Source: a virus. From it: a DNA stretch of 57,877 nucleotides. The notes below the pieces were generated by a model that worked only from the letters and a program-made list of their open reading frames with translations, had not been told where the DNA came from and searched no databases. The position numbers and the translations under genes are program-made. Every line of letters begins with the position of its first letter. The first letter of the stretch is position 1. The DNA is taken from IMG/VR virus record IMGVR_UViG_3300044712_001634, positions 1 to 57,877 of that record. One strand, written 5' to 3'. Below, piece by piece: positions 13,396-22,601 of this stretch.

Positions 13396-13568
13396 TGCTA
13401 TCTACCAAGTTCTTCCCGGCGATTTTGATTGTTCTGGATGTGCTGGCCGCTGCCGCCTATGCCTGCCAGGGACTCCATGAGTGGCGGAAGGTAGTGTATT
13501 GGTCAGCGGCTGCCGCGTTGACGTATGTGGTTACGTTCTCAGGAGGGTTTGATGGCTGTTTCAGGTAA
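13395..13568 (+). CDS. Two-span membrane peptide, 57 aa
   Basis: ATG overlaps the preceding TGA. Two hydrophobic stretches (FFPAILIVLDVLAAAAYA and VVYWSAAAALTYVVTF) with a short loop. The end overlaps the methyltransferase start. Function unknown. Confidence 0.55.
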   Translation: MLSTKFFPAILIVLDVLAAAAYACQGLHEWRKVVYWSAAAALTYVVTFSGGFDGCFR

Positions 13569-15495
13569 GAGGGTGCGGACGGATAAGACCGGCCGGTTCC
13601 GTATCTCGACCCAGTTCGGTTTCAATTTTGACGAGATGGTTGTCGACAACTTCGCCGGTGGCGGTGGCGCCTCTATGGGTATGGAGGCGGGCCTGGGCCG
13701 TCCGGTGGATATCGCCATCAATCATGACCCGGGTGCAGTGGAAATGCACCTGGTCAACCATCCCCTGACCCGGCACTTGTGCGAGTCGGTTTGGGATGTG
13801 GACCCGGTAGAGGTTACCGGGGGCCGTCCGGTGGGCCTGGCGTGGTTTTCGCCGGACTGTAAGCATTTCTCCAAGGCCAAAGGTAAGAAGCCGGTAGAGA
13901 AGCAGATACGCGGCCTTGCCTGGGTCGTACTGAAATGGATAGGCAAGGTCCAGCCGCGCATCGTTATGTTGGAGAACGTCGAGGAGTTCGTCACCTGGGG
14001 GCCTCTGGTTAAAGATGCTAATGGTGACAGTTATCCCTGCCCCAAAAGGAAGGGGAAAACGTTTCAGGCGTTCGTGAAGGCTATTCGGAAGCACGGATAC
14101 GAGGTGGAATACCGGGAGCTCAGGGCCTGCGACTATGGCGCTCCTACCTCCCGGAAGCGGTTTTTCCTGGTGGCTCGTTGCGACGGTGAGCCCATCGTCT
14201 GGCCGGAACCGACTCACGGTGACCCGAAGAGCGAGTCAGTGAAGTCCAGACGGTTAAAGCCCTGGCGGACAGCTGCTGAGTGCATCGACTGGTCGATACC
14301 GTGTCCATCTATTTTTCTGTCAAAGGAAGAGGGCCGGCGCCTTAACGTGAGACGACCTCTGGTGGATGCGACGTTGCGGAGGATTGCCCGCGGAGTGATG
14401 CGCTACGTGGTTGAGAGTCCTGAGCCGTTCATTGTCTCGTATTATGGTGAGAAGAAGGGTAGGGGGTTTAGGGGACAAGAAACCAAAGAGCCTCTACGGA
14501 CTCAGACAACAGAAAATCGGTTCGCTTTGGTCGCTCCCCAGGTGGTAGGCATCGACCATCGAGGTTCCGGCGATTCTTCCGTATGGCCGGGAGACGCGCC
14601 GTTAACTACGGTGACCACTGAGGCCCGGCATGCGGTTGCATCTGCTACCCTGATTCAGACCGGCTATGGCGAGCGCAAAGGGCAGGCGCCCAGGGTCCCG
14701 GGACTCGACAAGCCACTCGGTACCGTTGTCGCGGGCGGCGGCAAGCATGCTCTCGTCTCCGCATTTCTGGCCAAACATTATGGCGGTGTTGTCGGCTCCA
14801 GCGTCGAGGCACCTTTGGGTACGGTAACCAGTATAGACCATCATTCGCTCGTGGCTGCCAACCTGATACGGCATTTCGGGGAGAGTACGGGCCAAGCGGT
14901 TGATGCGCCGGCACCTACCATCATGGCGGACGGCGCCGGGAAAACCGGTCTGGTTGCCGCGAGTCTTGTGCGCAATTTCGGCAAGTCTCTCGGGGCGGCG
15001 GTCGCTACTCCCCATCAAACCATCACTTCGAAGAGCAAAGATTCCCTCGTTACATCTCATCTCGTAAAACTCCGCGGTACCTGTAAGGACGGCCAGGTCG
15101 TTACCAGTCCGATGCCGACCATTACTGCCGGCGGGTTTCATGTCGGAGAGGTCCGGGCATTCCTCATAAAGTATTATGGGGTCGATGTCCCTCCTGATAT
15201 CCGTGCACCGTTGGCAACCGTCACCACGAAGGACCGTTTCGGCATCGTCACGGTTCATGGTGAGGAGTACCAGATAGCTGATATCGGGATGCGGATGCTC
15301 ACGCCAAGGGAGCTGTTCAACGCTCAGGGATTCCCGTCGGATTACATTATCGACCGGACTGCCGACGGCCGGAAAATCACGGCGACGGAGCAGGTAAAAC
15401 GTTGTGGAAATTCTGTCCCACCTGCGTTTGCCGAGGCTCTGGTGAAGGCGAATTACAGAACTGCAGAAACATCCGTTCGGGAGGCTATACGCTGA
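13552..15495 (+). CDS. DNA (cytosine-5) methyltransferase with repeated specificity region, 647 aa
   Basis: AGGAGGG precedes the ATG at 13552. Motif I is FAGGGGASMGMEAGL; motif IV is WFSPDCKHFSKAKG with the catalytic Cys in SPDC instead of the usual PPC/PC; motif VI is MLENV; motif VIII is APTSRKRFF; motif IX is MLTPRELFNAQGFP; and motif X is CGNSVPPAFAEAL. Between VIII and IX lie about 240 residues of tandem repeats. Each has a P-L/A-x-T-V/I strand (PLTTVTT, PLGTVVA, PLGTVTS, APTIMA, HQTITS, MPTITA, PLATVTT), about eight copies in all. This is the target-recognition area. It likely protects phage DNA from host restriction. No cognate nuclease is adjacent. Confidence 0.9.
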   Translation: MAVSGKRVRTDKTGRFRISTQFGFNFDEMVVDNFAGGGGASMGMEAGLGRPVDIAINHDPGAVEMHLVNHPLTRHLCESVWDVDPVEVTGGRPVGLAWFSPDCKHFSKAKGKKPVEKQIRGLAWVVLKWIGKVQPRIVMLENVEEFVTWGPLVKDANGDSYPCPKRKGKTFQAFVKAIRKHGYEVEYRELRACDYGAPTSRKRFFLVARCDGEPIVWPEPTHGDPKSESVKSRRLKPWRTAAECIDWSIPCPSIFLSKEEGRRLNVRRPLVDATLRRIARGVMRYVVESPEPFIVSYYGEKKGRGFRGQETKEPLRTQTTENRFALVAPQVVGIDHRGSGDSSVWPGDAPLTTVTTEARHAVASATLIQTGYGERKGQAPRVPGLDKPLGTVVAGGGKHALVSAFLAKHYGGVVGSSVEAPLGTVTSIDHHSLVAANLIRHFGESTGQAVDAPAPTIMADGAGKTGLVAASLVRNFGKSLGAAVATPHQTITSKSKDSLVTSHLVKLRGTCKDGQVVTSPMPTITAGGFHVGEVRAFLIKYYGVDVPPDIRAPLATVTTKDRFGIVTVHGEEYQIADIGMRMLTPRELFNAQGFPSDYIIDRTADGRKITATEQVKRCGNSVPPAFAEALVKANYRTAETSVREAIR

Positions 15496-16388
15496 TGCCA
15501 CGTCCCAAGAAAGCGACAGTTGAATATTTCCCCCATACGACGAGTCACGGGAAAACCCTGTTCGTCATTGAAAGCCGATGGGGAAATGATGGATATGCGG
15601 CATGGTTCAAAATCTTGGAACAACTCGGTTTACAGGAGGGGCATAGCATCGACTGCCGTGACGAAGCGGCATGGAGTTACCTGGTCGCGTACACGCGGGT
15701 TGATGAGGATACCCTGCTTAATATTCTCGACGCGTTGTCAAAACTGGGAGCCATTGACTCCGAGTTATGGTCTCACCGAGTCGTTTTCTGCCAACATTTC
15801 ATTGATGGGGTGCAGCCTGCGTATCGCATGCGCAAGGACAAGGCCCCCACCCGTGAAATGGTTTTACAGAGTAAAAACATTCACACAACGGGGTTTCCTT
15901 CACAAGAAACCCCGTTGTGTGAAGAAGGTTGCGAAGGAAGTACGGAGAGGAGAGGAGAGGAGATTATAGGAGAAAAACCAACTACTACAAAACCGGAGTC
16001 AGTCAGGACAGACAGCGAGACTCCGGAACCGGACCAGAAAAGCGCAGCGGCAGATGAAAGGCACATGCCGGTGTCGGAATGTCGTGCCCTGGTCAGGAAG
16101 TACCTCGGACAGCTCATGGACTCGCCAGCGCAGGTGACGGTGCTCCAGGACATCTGCCACGAGTACCCTCCAGAGCGGATTGTCGAGGCGTTCCAGGCAG
16201 CTGCAGCGTCGAAGGTCGGCGCCCGTGGTGGGTTGAACTGGGTGAGGAAACGGCTGGAAGGAGGCGATTATGCCGGACTTGGCAGGCAACGAACTGGTAC
16301 AGACACAACAGCGGCTCGAAGAGAAGCGCCGAGCGTTACGGATAGTCTCACAGCCGACTTCCTCTCCCGCAGAGGAGCGGCGGGTTGA
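15495..16388 (+). CDS. DUF4373 (Lin1244/1753-like) phage replication protein, 297 aa
   Basis: ATG overlaps the methyltransferase TGA. The N-terminus PRPKKATVEYFPH, then VIESRWGNDGYAAWFKILEQ, then LWSHRVVFCQHFIDGV is the DUF4373 domain, found at the N-terminus of phage replication initiators. A charged linker and a C-terminal helical domain (ALVRKYLGQLMDSPAQ) follow. It is coupled to a DnaC-like loader, like the lambda O/P or DnaD/DnaC pairs. Confidence 0.8.
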   Translation: MPRPKKATVEYFPHTTSHGKTLFVIESRWGNDGYAAWFKILEQLGLQEGHSIDCRDEAAWSYLVAYTRVDEDTLLNILDALSKLGAIDSELWSHRVVFCQHFIDGVQPAYRMRKDKAPTREMVLQSKNIHTTGFPSQETPLCEEGCEGSTERRGEEIIGEKPTTTKPESVRTDSETPEPDQKSAAADERHMPVSECRALVRKYLGQLMDSPAQVTVLQDICHEYPPERIVEAFQAAAASKVGARGGLNWVRKRLEGGDYAGLGRQRTGTDTTAARREAPSVTDSLTADFLSRRGAAG

Positions 16389-17142
16389 CCCAGCGGTCTG
16401 CCTCTTCTGTGGCAAGGAACGGCCACGGCTGTCAATCGGAGGCGTGACCGTTGGGAATGTCGCGCGGACTTGTGATTGTGCTGAGGCTGTTGAGGCAATG
16501 AGGGCCGCTGAGGAGGAGATGAGGCAGCGGTGTGCAGCCGAGGCGCTGGAAACGGAGGAGAAGAAGCGGTGGACTGATATCATTCGCTGGATAGGCGGTC
16601 TGCCGGAGAGGTTCCGGGATGCGTCGTTTGACGGGTTCCGGGTGTGTGAGCAGAACCGGCGGGCACTGGAAACGGCGAGGGAGTATGCCGAAGCGGTGAC
16701 CGAGCCTCGGGAAGGGTTGATTTTTATGGGGGAGCCTGGCAGAGGGAAAACGCATCTTGCCGCGGCGGTGGCGGTGACAAGGATTCGCCGCGGAAAATCG
16801 GTAGTGTTCGGGACCGTGCCGATGCTTCTGGGGAGCGTGAAGGCGACCTATAACGAGTCGGCGACGACATCGGAGCAGCAGGTGATAGGGTTTATGACGG
16901 CGTGCTCGCTACTGGTGCTGGACGATCTGGGCAAGGAACGGCCTTCGGAGTGGGTAGAAGAGAAGCTCTACGAGATCATTGACACACGATACGCCAGGAA
17001 GCTGCCGATTATCATCACGACGAACGCAGGACTAGAGCAGATTGAGCGGCGTTACGCCTGGAACGGCCCGGCAATAGTATCGCGGCTGTACCAGATGTGC
17101 AAGGGGGTGATGGTGGGCGGGCCTGATTGGAGGCGGAAATGA
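16270..17142 (+). CDS. DnaC-like helicase loader (AAA+), 290 aa
   Basis: Walker A GEPGRGKTH, Walker B LLVLDDLG, sensor IITTN. The N-terminus has Cys pairs (CLFCG, CDC) that could bind zinc. This matches DnaC/IstB loaders, which place the replicative helicase at the origin. The start at 16270 has GGAAGGAGG upstream and overlaps the DUF4373 gene by 119 bp, an unusually long overlap. Confidence 0.88.
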   Translation: MPDLAGNELVQTQQRLEEKRRALRIVSQPTSSPAEERRVDPAVCLFCGKERPRLSIGGVTVGNVARTCDCAEAVEAMRAAEEEMRQRCAAEALETEEKKRWTDIIRWIGGLPERFRDASFDGFRVCEQNRRALETAREYAEAVTEPREGLIFMGEPGRGKTHLAAAVAVTRIRRGKSVVFGTVPMLLGSVKATYNESATTSEQQVIGFMTACSLLVLDDLGKERPSEWVEEKLYEIIDTRYARKLPIIITTNAGLEQIERRYAWNGPAIVSRLYQMCKGVMVGGPDWRRK

Positions 17143-17459
17143 AAGCAGCGCCGGTCATGAGTGATGATGTTCGACCGTGCGAGTATATCGGCTGCCGCAA
17201 ACCTCTGGTGAGGAAGCCGTATGAGAACAATCAGCAGTGGGAAAAGCGGCGGTATTGCGACAAGGTGTGCTGTGGGCTTCAGAAGGGTGTTCGGGGACGT
17301 ACTTCAAGAGCTGAAATGGCAGCAAAGCAGCCGAAGAAAAGAAAGGTCAAGGCGGTGAAGTGGCGGGCTCCGGTTACCGGACCTACGGTGGTCACGGAGA
17401 CGCTGGCGGTGAATGAGGAGTTACTGAGGGCGAGGATGTATCGAGGGGCGTTACATTGA
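17139..17459 (+). CDS. Zinc-finger phage protein, 106 aa
   Basis: ATGA overlap with the loader gene. CEYIGCRKPLVRKP with later CDKVCCG gives a four-Cys site of the type seen in small phage zinc fingers; the C-terminal half is basic (QPKKRKVKAVKW). It is probably nucleic-acid binding. Confidence 0.65.
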   Translation: MKAAPVMSDDVRPCEYIGCRKPLVRKPYENNQQWEKRRYCDKVCCGLQKGVRGRTSRAEMAAKQPKKRKVKAVKWRAPVTGPTVVTETLAVNEELLRARMYRGALH

Positions 17460-17464
17460 ACGGA

Positions 17465-17488
17465 TTGTTCATAATTATGTTGAACAAT
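17465..17488. promoter_or_regulatory. Dyad element, copy 2
   Basis: TTGTTC-ATAATTATGTT-GAACAA. CATAAT can be read on both strands. It lies about 50 bp before the gene at 17538. Confidence 0.65.
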
Positions 17489-17537
17489 GAAATTCTTTGA
17501 TGTATGGGTGATAGTAATCAGATTTCGGAGGTTGGTG

Positions 17538-17696
17538 ATGTCGGCTGGGAAACCATTAGACCCGGAATGGAAGAAAAAGGTGACAGAGGACCTTAAAACC
17601 TTGGGACTGATGAAACCGGATTTTACCGGGCAGATGGTTATTGACTGTAACCAGGGTGGTATTACTGTCCTTACGATTTCCGAGAAGATACGATAG
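17538..17696 (+). CDS. DUF2292-like small protein, 52 aa
   Basis: GGAGGTTGGTG ribosome site. The C-terminus QMVIDCNQGGITVLTISEKI resembles DUF2292/YezD small proteins, whose ends read ixxGxxxxxExxEKIR. Function not known. It lies alone between the dyad element and a terminator. Confidence 0.6.
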   Translation: MSAGKPLDPEWKKKVTEDLKTLGLMKPDFTGQMVIDCNQGGITVLTISEKIR

Positions 17697-17738
17697 ATAG
17701 CGAAGGCGGTTAGTTCTTTAACCCGAAAGGGAGCTTCT

Positions 17739-17785
17739 GAACCCGCACCATGTGGCCATTATTGGCTATTGGTGCGGGTTTTTTC
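17739..17785 (+). terminator. Rho-independent terminator before the packaging module
   Basis: The stem AACCCGCACCA / TGGTGCGGGTT with a medium loop is followed by TTTTTTC. It divides early/replication genes from structural genes. Confidence 0.85.
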
Positions 17786-17800
17786 GTTTGAGGAGAGTGT

Positions 17801-18439
17801 GTGGTGGGTGGAGTGGATGGACAGACATGCATACCAGGGCAAACGGTTCTGCCGGGAATGGCGGGTGAGATGGGGTACGAAGCCATCAAGCTTCGCCCTG
17901 CCGAGGAGCGCTTCTGTCACGAATATGTGCTGAGAAACAACAATGGCACGCGGGCGTATCTCGCAGTACATCCTGATGTGACAACACCAGCCGCAGCCGT
18001 CCAAGCGCACAAATTGCTAAGAAAAGATAAGATTGTCGCGAGGATAGAGCAGGTCCGGAGAGAACTCCGCCGGAAGTATGCCGTTACTGCCGAGGATATT
18101 GTCGATTATCACTCCAGGGTGATGAGAATTGACCGCAGGGAATATCTCGACGCGGAAACAGGTAAGCCGAAGAAGGTGGAGGATATCGACAGCGAGGCGG
18201 CGAGCATCCTTGAGCTTGATTGCGAAAAGACGGCAAAGGGTAACATCGTGGTGCTCTTCAAGGTGCCGTCACGGCATCAATCGTCGGTTGAGTTGGCCAG
18301 GATTATGGGAATCCATAAGGATGGGCTGAAGCTGACCGGTGATGTCGGTAACCGTTCGGAAGAAGACCTCCAGGCAGAGGCTGAACGCCTGGCTCTGGAG
18401 ATAGTGGCAGCAAAGCAGGCCCAGGAGCAGGCGCAATGA
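17801..18439 (+). CDS. Terminase small subunit (Terminase_2-like), 212 aa
   Basis: Residues about 30-90 read LRPAEERFCHEYVLRNNNGT, AYLAVHPDVTTPAAAVQAHK and LLRKDKIVARIEQV, the DNA-binding helix-turn-helix of Terminase_2 small subunits, which recognise the packaging site. The C-terminal part is helical and charged. GTG start at 17801 with GAGGAG upstream. It overlaps the large subunit by 4 bp. Confidence 0.85.
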   Translation: MVGGVDGQTCIPGQTVLPGMAGEMGYEAIKLRPAEERFCHEYVLRNNNGTRAYLAVHPDVTTPAAAVQAHKLLRKDKIVARIEQVRRELRRKYAVTAEDIVDYHSRVMRIDRREYLDAETGKPKKVEDIDSEAASILELDCEKTAKGNIVVLFKVPSRHQSSVELARIMGIHKDGLKLTGDVGNRSEEDLQAEAERLALEIVAAKQAQEQAQ

Positions 18440-19878
18440 ACGCCATCCAGCTAAAGAGCCAGAGGCTGATAGATATTTCAGCAGAACTGGACCGGCGGCG
18501 CAGCCGCCGGCGGATTGAGTTCCTGTTTCCTGACCTGGGACCACTCTGCCGGTCGAATTATCCGAAGCACATGCAGTTTTTTGAAGCCGGGGCGAATTAC
18601 CGCGAGCGCGGATTCATGGCGGCCAACAGGGTGGGGAAGACCGAAGCGGGAGGTAGTGAGGTTTCCTGGCACCTGACAGGACGTTATCCCGCGTGGTGGG
18701 TGGGTAAGCGATTCAGCCGACCGGTGGATATCTGGGCGGCAGGGGATACGAACCAGACGGTAAAGGATATTCTCCAAGAGAAGCTGCTGGGTAAACCGGG
18801 TGTTCCTGATGCTTTCGGGACCGGACTTATCCCGCATGCCAGCATAATCGATACGACGAAAAAAAGAGGTAATCCGGACGCTATTGAGACAATCTTCGTC
18901 AGGCATATCTCGGGTGGCGTTTCGATATTGACGTTGAAGAGCTACGAGCAGGGCCGGGAGTCGTTTCAGGGGACCGCGAAGGATGTTATCTGGCTGGATG
19001 AGGAACCTCCGGAGGATATTTACACGGAGTGCCTGCTCCGGACGATGACCACGGGCGGGATTGTGATGCTGACGTTCACTCCGCTTTCAGGTCTGTCTGA
19101 CGTGGTTCTAACGTTCCTTCCTGGTGGCAGGATGCCGGAGGTTATGGGAAAGAAGTTCATCGTCATGGCGACGTGGGACGATGCGCCGCACCTGGATGAA
19201 AAGACGAAGAGGGAGTTGTGGGATTCGCTGCCGCCACACCAGAGGGAGGCGAGGTCGAAGGGTATACCGTCCATTGGCTCCGGGAAAATATATCCTCTGG
19301 ACGAGGACGAGATTACGGTGACCGATTTTATTATCCCGGCCCACTGGCCTCGGGCGTTTGCAATGGATGTCGGCTGGAAATGCACGGCGGGATTGTGGGG
19401 AGCGATAGACCGTGAGTCGGACACTTCGTACCTCTATTCATGCTACAAGGCCGGGAATCAACTGCCGGCGGTTCACGCCACTGCGTTCAAGTCTCGCGGG
19501 ATATGGATACCGGGAGTCATCGACCCTGCGTCAAACGGCCGAGGGCAGGATGATGGTAAAAAGCTGTTCGCACAGTATCAGGCAGAGGGACTGGATCTCC
19601 ATCTGGCAAACAACGCGGTCGAATCCGGAATCTACGATGTGTGGACGCGGAAACAGACGGGGCGGCTGAAGGTGTTCAAGAGCTTGGCGCCGTACTTCGA
19701 GGAGCATCGCCTGTATCGCCGTGACGATAAGGGCAAGGGAACGATAGTGAAGGTAAATGACCACCTGATGGACGTTGAGCGATATTTCGTAAACTCGGGG
19801 ATCGCGATCGCGAAGACGATGCCGGTCAAGGGATGTGTGATTTCGAATAACCGCCCGCGCGGGTCTATGGCGGCATAG
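18436..19878 (+). CDS. Terminase large subunit, P22-like, 480 aa
   Basis: Walker A region AANRVGKTEAGG, Walker B DVIWLDEEPPEDIY and coupling motif LTFTPLSG form the packaging ATPase. The nuclease domain has FAMDVGWKCTAGLWG, GVIDPASNGRGQDDG and VNDHLMDVERYF with the expected Asp residues. The length and layout match Terminase_6C/P22-type large subunits, suggesting headful packaging. Confidence 0.92.
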   Translation: MNAIQLKSQRLIDISAELDRRRSRRRIEFLFPDLGPLCRSNYPKHMQFFEAGANYRERGFMAANRVGKTEAGGSEVSWHLTGRYPAWWVGKRFSRPVDIWAAGDTNQTVKDILQEKLLGKPGVPDAFGTGLIPHASIIDTTKKRGNPDAIETIFVRHISGGVSILTLKSYEQGRESFQGTAKDVIWLDEEPPEDIYTECLLRTMTTGGIVMLTFTPLSGLSDVVLTFLPGGRMPEVMGKKFIVMATWDDAPHLDEKTKRELWDSLPPHQREARSKGIPSIGSGKIYPLDEDEITVTDFIIPAHWPRAFAMDVGWKCTAGLWGAIDRESDTSYLYSCYKAGNQLPAVHATAFKSRGIWIPGVIDPASNGRGQDDGKKLFAQYQAEGLDLHLANNAVESGIYDVWTRKQTGRLKVFKSLAPYFEEHRLYRRDDKGKGTIVKVNDHLMDVERYFVNSGIAIAKTMPVKGCVISNNRPRGSMAA

Positions 19879-19887
19879 TAGGGGACC

Positions 19888-22074
19888 ATGAACGATAACA
19901 TTTCCGCACCTGGAACATCTCCCGAGGAACGGGGCGACAACATCCTGACCGGGCTACCACTTTCGGAATCACAGTTGGCACAGGATAACTGGGCTCGATA
20001 CCAGTACGGCCGACAGCGGGGACATTCCGCGTACGTGATGCAGGCGCAGAAGTGCGAACGGTTCTATATCGGTTATCAGAAAGGAATCTGCGACGGCCAG
20101 TGGGATCCGGAAACTCGACAATTTCTTGAAGGTGCTCGCAGGCCGGTGCAGGAAATGAATTTCGTGCAGCCGATAATCGAGACGATTACCGGCCAACAAA
20201 TACAGTCTCGAACGGAGATTGCCTACCAACCGCGGTGGGGTGAGGCATCGCAACAGGTGGCGGATACGCTGACTCAACTCGTTATGCAGTTGTGTGATGA
20301 CAATAAGGTCCAGTACCTAGAGACGGAAGTATTCCGAGACGGACAAATTGAGCAGCGTGGCTATACGGATATCAGGATGGACTTCTCGGACAACATCATG
20401 GGTGATGTCCGAGAAACACTACTTGACCCGCGAGACGTGATTCCAGACCCGGATGCAAACACCTACGAACCGGACGGTTGGAAGGATGTGATTTACAGCC
20501 GATTCCTGTCCATCGATGAGATTGAGCAGTTCTATGGGAATGAGGCGGCCCGCAAGGTTGAGAATTACAATCCGATAGACCAGTCTTTCGGCTCCGATGA
20601 CAGGGAGAACAGCCAGGAATCACGGAATTCGTTCGGTAATCAGGGTAACCGCTGGTATGACGCCTATATCGGAGAGGATCGCTCCACCAGGCGCGTCAGG
20701 GTTGTTGACCGTCAATTCAGGGTTTATACGATGGTCGATTTTTTCCTCAATACCACCACGGGGGACCTTCGTCCGGTTCCGGACAAAATGGACAGAGAGG
20801 CCGTTGCAAAGAAACTACTCAACGAGGGATTGGTTATACATCGGCGAATGAGTTTCCGCGTTCGCTGGCGGGTGACCACCATGGACCTGGTGCTGTTTGA
20901 CGAATGGAGTCCGTACAAGTCTTTCACTATCAATCCTTATTTTCCATATTTCCGCCGCGGTAAAACCAAGGGTGCAGTTGATAACCTTATTTCACCGTCG
21001 GAGCTGGTGAATAAGTCACTGTCTTCGGAACTGCATATCCTGAATTCCACGGCTAATAGTGGTTGGAACGTCGAAGAAGGAAGCCTGGCGAATATGGACC
21101 CCGAGGATCTGGAGGATACAGGGGCAAATACGGGGTTGGTGATCGTCTATAAGAAGGACACGACGAAGCCTGAAAAGATTCAGCCAAACCAGATTCCTGC
21201 GGGCCTGGACAGGATGAGCGACCGTGGACGACAGATGCTGAAGGAAATAGGTGGCGTGCCCGATGCGCTCCAGGGCCAACCTGGAGCGGAGGTTTCCGGC
21301 AATGCTATTGAATCGAAACAGTTCGGTGCTCAACTCCAGCAGCAGGGACCGCTGCAGAACCTGGCACGGACCCGGGAAATGCGGGCCAGAAAGTACCTGG
21401 AGTTGGTTCAACAGTTTTACACTACCGAACGGGTAATCCTGGTGAGGAAAAATGACAATTTCGGTAAACCTCAACCCACCAAACTGGTGCTGAATAAGTG
21501 GACACCGGAAGGGGAGATTATCAATAACCTGACCTTGGGTGAATATGATGTGGTGGTGGATTCTGTTCCGGCGTCGGCGACATTCCAGAATAGCCAGTTC
21601 AAGCAGGCGCTGGACATGAAGAAAGAGGGAATAAATATTCCCGACCGAGTGCTCATTATGTCTTCGAACCTGTCGAAGAAGTCGGAAATTGCCAGGGAGA
21701 TGGAACCCGACCCGGCGGCATCCGATATTCAGAAGCGTTCGGCAGAGGCGAAGATTAAGCTGGATGAAGCGACGGCAGCGGACCGGAAGGCGGCATCGGT
21801 ACAGAAAAACATCACGGCTATCTACTCCGGTGTGCAGGCGGCACAAGTGTTGACGACGATACCTCAGGTTGCACAGGCCGCCGACCAGCTGCTTCTTTCC
21901 GGCGGGTTTGAAGACCAGGATAAACCGCCGATTGTGACCGGGACCGGTTTGCCTGCGCTGACTGGGCCGGGAGTACAGGGGAATACCAGCCCGGCGTTTC
22001 CGCCTGTGCCGCAAAGTGCGGCTGCAGGTCTGGACCGTGGGATTGAGACGCAGGAAATGGATGGGGTGAGATGA
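19888..22074 (+). CDS. Portal protein, P22-like, 728 aa
   Basis: The N-terminus has RRPVQEMNFVQPIIETITGQ and the middle YDAYIGEDRSTRRVRVVDRQ and YFPYFRRGKTKGAVDNLI, with SELHILNSTANSGWNVEEGS. These are blocks of P22-type portals. A long helical and Gln-rich C-terminal barrel follows. It forms the dodecameric packaging channel. The ATGA end overlaps the next gene. Confidence 0.9.
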   Translation: MNDNISAPGTSPEERGDNILTGLPLSESQLAQDNWARYQYGRQRGHSAYVMQAQKCERFYIGYQKGICDGQWDPETRQFLEGARRPVQEMNFVQPIIETITGQQIQSRTEIAYQPRWGEASQQVADTLTQLVMQLCDDNKVQYLETEVFRDGQIEQRGYTDIRMDFSDNIMGDVRETLLDPRDVIPDPDANTYEPDGWKDVIYSRFLSIDEIEQFYGNEAARKVENYNPIDQSFGSDDRENSQESRNSFGNQGNRWYDAYIGEDRSTRRVRVVDRQFRVYTMVDFFLNTTTGDLRPVPDKMDREAVAKKLLNEGLVIHRRMSFRVRWRVTTMDLVLFDEWSPYKSFTINPYFPYFRRGKTKGAVDNLISPSELVNKSLSSELHILNSTANSGWNVEEGSLANMDPEDLEDTGANTGLVIVYKKDTTKPEKIQPNQIPAGLDRMSDRGRQMLKEIGGVPDALQGQPGAEVSGNAIESKQFGAQLQQQGPLQNLARTREMRARKYLELVQQFYTTERVILVRKNDNFGKPQPTKLVLNKWTPEGEIINNLTLGEYDVVVDSVPASATFQNSQFKQALDMKKEGINIPDRVLIMSSNLSKKSEIAREMEPDPAASDIQKRSAEAKIKLDEATAADRKAASVQKNITAIYSGVQAAQVLTTIPQVAQAADQLLLSGGFEDQDKPPIVTGTGLPALTGPGVQGNTSPAFPPVPQSAAAGLDRGIETQEMDGVR

Positions 22075-22343
22075 AAAATGAATGTCCGGACGAACAAGGC
22101 AGCACGCCTTCCTCTGTATCAGTGGATTGTCGGTCTTTGCCTGAACGAGTGGCAACGGAACTCAGGGTAAAGCTTTCAGAAGCAGAGATGATTCAATGTC
22201 TATTTATGGTTGATATGCAGAAAGGAATTCCATCTGTCACCTGTGTTCCTCCAGACGGAGCGACAGAAGACCAGATAGAGCGGTTTCAGCAGCATCTCCG
22301 GGGAATTGCCGAAGTGTTCAGGGAAATTTACAAAGACCGATAA
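22071..22343 (+). CDS. Small phage protein, 90 aa
   Basis: Overlaps the portal end. Contains VKLSEAEMIQCLFMVDMQKG and DQIERFQQHLRGIAEVFREI helices. Probably a head-associated or chaperone-like protein by position only. Confidence 0.55.
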   Translation: MKNECPDEQGSTPSSVSVDCRSLPERVATELRVKLSEAEMIQCLFMVDMQKGIPSVTCVPPDGATEDQIERFQQHLRGIAEVFREIYKDR

Positions 22344-22357
22344 TGAGGAGGTGGACC

Positions 22358-22543
22358 ATGGGAAAGGAGATTTCAGCATGCTCTCCTGATAAGAAATGGC
22401 AGGTTGAGAGCGACCTGCGGACACTCTGCGAAGCCGAGGAAATCAAAAAAGACCCGAAGCGCTTCAAGGCGTGTCAGGATATGGCCCGGGAAAAGATGGT
22501 GGAAATGGGCTCAGTAGCCGGGAGCGATGACGGAAAGAAGTAA
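22358..22543 (+). CDS. Small helical phage protein, 61 aa
   Basis: GAGGTGGACC precedes the ATG at 22358. WQVESDLRTLCEAEEIKKDP and RFKACQDMAREKM form charged helices. It sits between portal and scaffold, a location often holding small helical proteins of unknown role. Confidence 0.6.
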   Translation: MGKEISACSPDKKWQVESDLRTLCEAEEIKKDPKRFKACQDMAREKMVEMGSVAGSDDGKK

Positions 22544-22601
22544 CTATCTGCCGTAAGGCCGAGTCGTGGCCGTAAGCCAGCGGGTAAAAGGAGGAAGTTT
22601 T

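Noticed and set aside
13561-14217. Long antisense frame under the methyltransferase
   Set aside because: Typical mirror frame of a GC-rich gene, with no start signals.
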